A stretch of DNA of 7,792 bases from an uncultured Lachnospiraceae bacterium (GTDB lineage Bacteria; Bacillota; Clostridia; Lachnospirales; Lachnospiraceae), in contig CAJURU010000061.1 of NCBI GenBank assembly GCA_910588845.1, forward strand, positions 1 through 7,792. The letters run 5' to 3'. Shown in pieces: positions 6,423-7,792 of the stretch; within the stretch, counting starts at the first letter, position 1; each line of letters starts with the position of its first letter. A program made the position numbers and the translations under genes. The notes beneath the pieces are model-generated. The model ran no database searches, had not been told where the DNA came from, and worked only from the letters and a program-made list of their open reading frames with translations.

Positions 6423-6453
6423 TAGTATCTGAAAAAAGTGCTTTTTTTATTCA
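6423..6453 (-). promoter_or_regulatory. Sigma-G-like (forespore) promoter of the Asn-rich gene
   Basis: The minus strand reads TGAATA (6448-6453), an 18-bp spacer, then GATACTA (6423-6429). The consensus described for Bacillus sigma-G promoters is TGAATA with 17-18 bp to CATACTA, so 12 of 13 bases match and spacing is right. The predicted start near 6416 leaves ~26 nt of leader containing AGGAGG at 6399-6404. The sigma-A alternative, TTGAAT with 19 bp to GATACT, is a poorer fit. The spacer is A/T-tract rich. Confidence 0.7.
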
Positions 6454-6480
6454 AAAAATTTTTTTCGATTTTTTTCATTT
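6441..6480. other. Phased A/T tracts between divergent promoters
   Basis: Runs of six or seven T or A bases recur about every 10 nt (7 T, 6 A then 7 T, 7 T, 5 T). They sit between the sigma-G-like promoter on the minus strand and the sigma-A promoter on the plus strand. Such tracts bend DNA and can stimulate promoters; that role is inferred here. Confidence 0.45.
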
Positions 6481-6485
6481 TTCTC

Positions 6486-6514
6486 TTGCATTTTTCGACA
6501 AGCTATGGTATAGT
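6486..6514 (+). promoter_or_regulatory. Extended -10 promoter of the predicted small RNA
   Basis: The plus strand has TTGCAT (6486-6491, 4 of 6), a spacer of exactly 17 bp, and TATAGT (6509-6514, 5 of 6) preceded by TGG at 6506-6508, an extended -10 element. The predicted start is near 6521, at the foot of a strong hairpin. No protein gene lies downstream on this strand, so it most likely serves the RNA that ends at 6630. Confidence 0.72.
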
Positions 6515-6520
6515 TCTACT

Positions 6521-6630
6521 TGTAAAGAGGATTTCACCTTCAGAAATCCGATTTACACAAGTTATACCCCTTATTAATTATTTATACTCCCCTCATAGGA
6601 AAGACCAGTGGTTATGCCACTGGTCTTTTC
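6521..6630 (+). ncRNA. Predicted ~110-nt regulatory small RNA
   Basis: Three parts are visible between a promoter and a terminator. First, a 5' hairpin: TGTAAA/TTTACA (6521-6526, 6552-6557), a symmetric GA/GA internal loop that can form tandem G-A pairs, then GGATTTC/GAAATCC (6529-6535, 6543-6549) closing a 7-nt loop. Second, a 40-nt AT-rich linker expected to be unpaired, with two copies of TTATAC-(T)-CCCCT at 6562-6571 and 6582-6593. Third, a terminator hairpin at 6598-6630. C-rich unpaired motifs between hairpins are the seed architecture of Gram-positive trans-acting sRNAs such as streptococcal csRNAs and RsaE/RoxS, which bind Shine-Dalgarno regions. I do not recognise a named family; targets are unknown. 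No convincing start codon with ribosome binding site lies inside. Confidence 0.65.
6598..6630 (+). terminator. Rho-independent terminator of the small RNA
   Basis: A perfect 12-bp stem (6600-6611 with 6617-6628) encloses loop TTATG and extends by a G-T and a G-C pair to 6598/6630. The plus-strand side ends in TCTTTTCTC, giving a moderate U-run partly inside the stem. On the minus strand the trailing run is only TTTCC, so the plus orientation is favoured, although it may also block minus-strand transcription from the mobile region. Confidence 0.85.
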
Positions 6631-6633
6631 TCG

Positions 6634-6693
6634 TCAACAAAGTGGACAAGATCCGCTTCCCCTGTTGCTACTTGTCAAGGACATATTCATCAT
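6634..6693 (-). other. Possible truncated start of a gene after the TnpW-like remnant
   Basis: An ATG at 6691-6693 overlaps the TGA stop of the TnpW-like frame as ATGA, the usual arrangement for coupled genes in mobile elements. The frame reads only 19 residues before a TGA at 6634-6636, just before the small-RNA terminator. It may be the stump of a following element gene cut off at a deletion or insertion boundary. The length is too short to identify. Confidence 0.25.
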
Positions 6694-6890
6694 TTTTCAT
6701 CACTTTTTCTTGGTCTGCCCTGTTTCCCATGCTCTAAATCATGGAGAATGACACGCTTTAACTTATCCTTTACGCTTTGGGTACTCGTATCAGAAAAATG
6801 TACCTCGACTAAATATCTTGTCTTGTCAATCTTCTGTTATAAACAGGGCGTTAATCGCCCTGTGGTGTTGGTCTGAATGTTGTCGCCCAT
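6690..6890 (-). pseudogene. TnpW-like transposon-encoded protein, interrupted by an in-frame stop
   Basis: The minus strand has AGGAGGAACA directly before an ATG at 6890, opening a frame of 66 codons that ends at a TGA (6690-6692) but contains one TAA at codon 18 (6837-6839). After this stop the frame reads KTRYLVEVHFSDTSTQSVKD and on to DKLKRVI, which matches the short conserved core I know from TnpW proteins of Clostridia transposons (Y-x-V-x-VHFS-x-TS, then DK-I/L-x-R-I/L). TnpW proteins are usually about 50-70 residues, so the whole frame has the right size. The good ribosome binding site and in-frame continuation suggest a gene recently broken by a nonsense change. The alternative is a 17-residue leader peptide. 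The function of TnpW is not established. Confidence 0.7.
6843..6863. repeat. 8-bp hairpin inside the TnpW-like gene
   Basis: ACAGGGCG (6843-6850) and CGCCCTGT (6856-6863) form a perfect GC-rich stem with loop TTAAT. In the minus transcript it falls at codons 10-16, directly before the TAA at codon 18, and is followed only by TTTAT, a weak U-run. A competing CTGTT-TAT-AACAG pairing (6834-6846) shares one arm. It could be an attenuator-like element or chance. Confidence 0.5.
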
Positions 6891-6907
6891 TGTTCCTCCT
6901 TAATGGC

Positions 6908-6950
6908 AAAAAAATAGAGCATATAGTTTTTTCAGTTTCTATATGCCCTA
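6908..6950 (-). terminator. Rho-independent terminator after the Rpn-type gene
   Basis: On the minus strand a 12-bp stem (6939-6950 with 6915-6926, including one G-T pair; core GCATATAG/CTATATGC) encloses a 12-nt A-rich loop and is followed at once by seven T bases (6908-6914). It lies 38 nt after the TAA at 6989. The TnpW-like ribosome binding site follows within 8 nt, so that gene would need its own transcription or read-through. Confidence 0.88.
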
Positions 6951-6988
6951 ACGCTGTTACCATATTTGATTTTGATTGATATGATTGA

Positions 6989-7792
6989 TTACGCTAACTG
7001 CATAACCTCGGCTTCAAGTTCTTTTAATTCGTCAAATGACAGAGAAGATACACAATCCGCAATTTCTTCAAGTGTCATTTTCCCCTTTCTTATCATTTGT
7101 TCGGCTGTTTTTCTTTCCGTTTCTTTTTCAATGTCTTTCGCATAGGTTCTCATAATCTGCTCATCATCAAATAAACTCATCATAATCGTTACTACCTCCA
7201 CTTCTTTGCTGCTTAGATACTGTTTTAAGATGTTCCTGTCCTTGCATATACGGATTGTTTCTGTAACCGCCTGTTTCGTCATTCCACGTTCTTTTATCTG
7301 CTCGTTAAAAACTTTGCAAAAAACAATGTACTCATTGATGATATTATCCTTGTCGCTCTCATATATGACTTTGGCTTTTATCTCAATATCAATATCTGCA
7401 CCGTCAAAAAACTCTTGCGATAAAGATATTACTTTCTTGCTCTTATACAGGCTCTGACTGGTTCGCTCAAAATATTCATGGTAACTCTGTGCTAAATACA
7501 GAAGTATTCTGATTAAAATATTTACCGTCCAACTCGATTGCGCTTCCAACAACAAAAGCAATCTGTTGTTACCCACCATTATGCCCAAATCGTTATAGAG
7601 ATTATATGTCAGAACATTGTCTATCGTTACAATATCCAATGTGTCCTCTGTTGCGTCTGTATCCTCTGGGTGTAATGTTTTATACAGTTTCAGCAAATTC
7701 TTTTTATCTTGAAAAATGTCTAAAAACACACTGTTTTTTTGCGGTACGCTTTGCCTTAACTTCCTGCGTCTGTTTTGTATCGTCCGACACCT
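6989..7792 (-). CDS. Rpn/PD-(D/E)XK family nuclease/transposase, 5' end outside window, probable internal deletion
   Basis: The frame is open to the window edge; 267 residues are visible with no stop or ATG upstream, so the GTG at 7729 is not the true start. It resembles the Rpn (recombination-promoting nuclease)/PD-(D/E)XK transposase-like proteins common in Lachnospiraceae. Recognisable segments are YNDLGIMV, the active-site-type EAQS strand, SYHEYFE, YKSKK, EFFDGADIDIEIKAKVIY, VTETIRICKD and a charged C-terminal helix. Compared with the family as I remember it, YKSKK should be followed by about 20 residues containing an ELYVIYTG-like strand before ISLSQEFF; here the two are joined at about 7432. 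This looks like an in-frame deletion and may inactivate the enzyme. The function is probably DNA cleavage promoting recombination, by family analogy. The region appears more AT-rich than the five-gene operon. Confidence 0.78.
   Translation of the reverse strand, partial: RCRTIQNRRRKLRQSVPQKNSVFLDIFQDKKNLLKLYKTLHPEDTDATEDTLDIVTIDNVLTYNLYNDLGIMVGNNRLLLLLEAQSSWTVNILIRILLYLAQSYHEYFERTSQSLYKSKKVISLSQEFFDGADIDIEIKAKVIYESDKDNIINEYIVFCKVFNEQIKERGMTKQAVTETIRICKDRNILKQYLSSKEVEVVTIMMSLFDDEQIMRTYAKDIEKETERKTAEQMIRKGKMTLEEIADCVSSLSFDELKELEAEVMQLA

Noticed and set aside
6114..6432. Alternative frames across the repeat block (minus-strand Met/Arg-rich frame 6114-6347; plus-strand Cys/Ile-rich frames 6136-6432 and 6198-6392)
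   Set aside because: They exist only because 27-bp repeats keep all frames open. Unit differences are synonymous solely in the SQNNARNAS frame, which also has the AGGAGG site and promoter.
6438..6737. Plus-strand open frame of 99 residues (Phe-rich)
   Set aside because: It arises from T-tracts, lacks a ribosome binding site, and runs through a promoter, a terminator hairpin and the TnpW-like remnant.
6963..6990. Short TTGAT/ATTGAT repeats after the Rpn-type gene
   Set aside because: The copies are 5-6 bases in AT-rich sequence and cannot be told from chance.

Overview
The window looks like chromosomal DNA from an endospore-forming Firmicute of class Clostridia, most likely the family Lachnospiraceae. 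The grounds are the type of amidase/RdgB/phosphodiesterase gene cluster, a papain-like peptidase with a copper-amine-oxidase-type N-terminal domain, consensus sigma-A promoters, strong AGGAGG ribosome binding sites, and a TnpW-like fragment beside an Rpn/PD-(D/E)XK gene at the right edge. No sequence search was run, so the taxonomy is inference. Apart from a predicted small RNA and its promoter, everything lies on the minus strand, so transcription runs from high to low coordinates.

From right to left. (1) 6634-7792 is a mobile-element or remnant zone: the 3' part of an Rpn-type nuclease/transposase gene that appears to have an internal deletion, its terminator, and a TnpW-like small gene broken by an in-frame stop. 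(2) 6391-6633 is intergenic and dense with signals: a plus-strand promoter, a predicted ~110-nt small RNA ending in a Rho-independent terminator, and a minus-strand promoter very close to the sigma-G (forespore) consensus. (3) 6127-6390 encodes an 87-residue Asn/Ser/Gln/Ala-rich protein with four 9-residue repeats. Its promoter and composition suggest a spore protein. (4) 5653-6018 encodes a single-domain rhodanese. (5) 410-5617 is a compact five-gene run of THUMP rRNA methyltransferase, exported cysteine peptidase, exported cell-wall amidase, RdgB-type nucleotide pyrophosphatase and YfcE-type phosphodiesterase. It is driven by a TTGACA-17-TAATAT promoter that overlaps the rhodanese stop codon. 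(6) 1-397 is a tRNA operon (Pro-Gly-Arg-His, the last cut by the window edge) with a perfect TTGACA-17-TATAAT promoter just after the phosphodiesterase gene.

The five-gene run mixes housekeeping RNA and nucleotide maintenance with two secreted envelope enzymes. Gaps of 12 to 71 nt and no visible internal terminators point to one transcript. The most novel-looking items are the predicted small RNA, with two TTATAC-(T)-CCCCT motifs between two hairpins, and the repeat protein with its sigma-G-like promoter.
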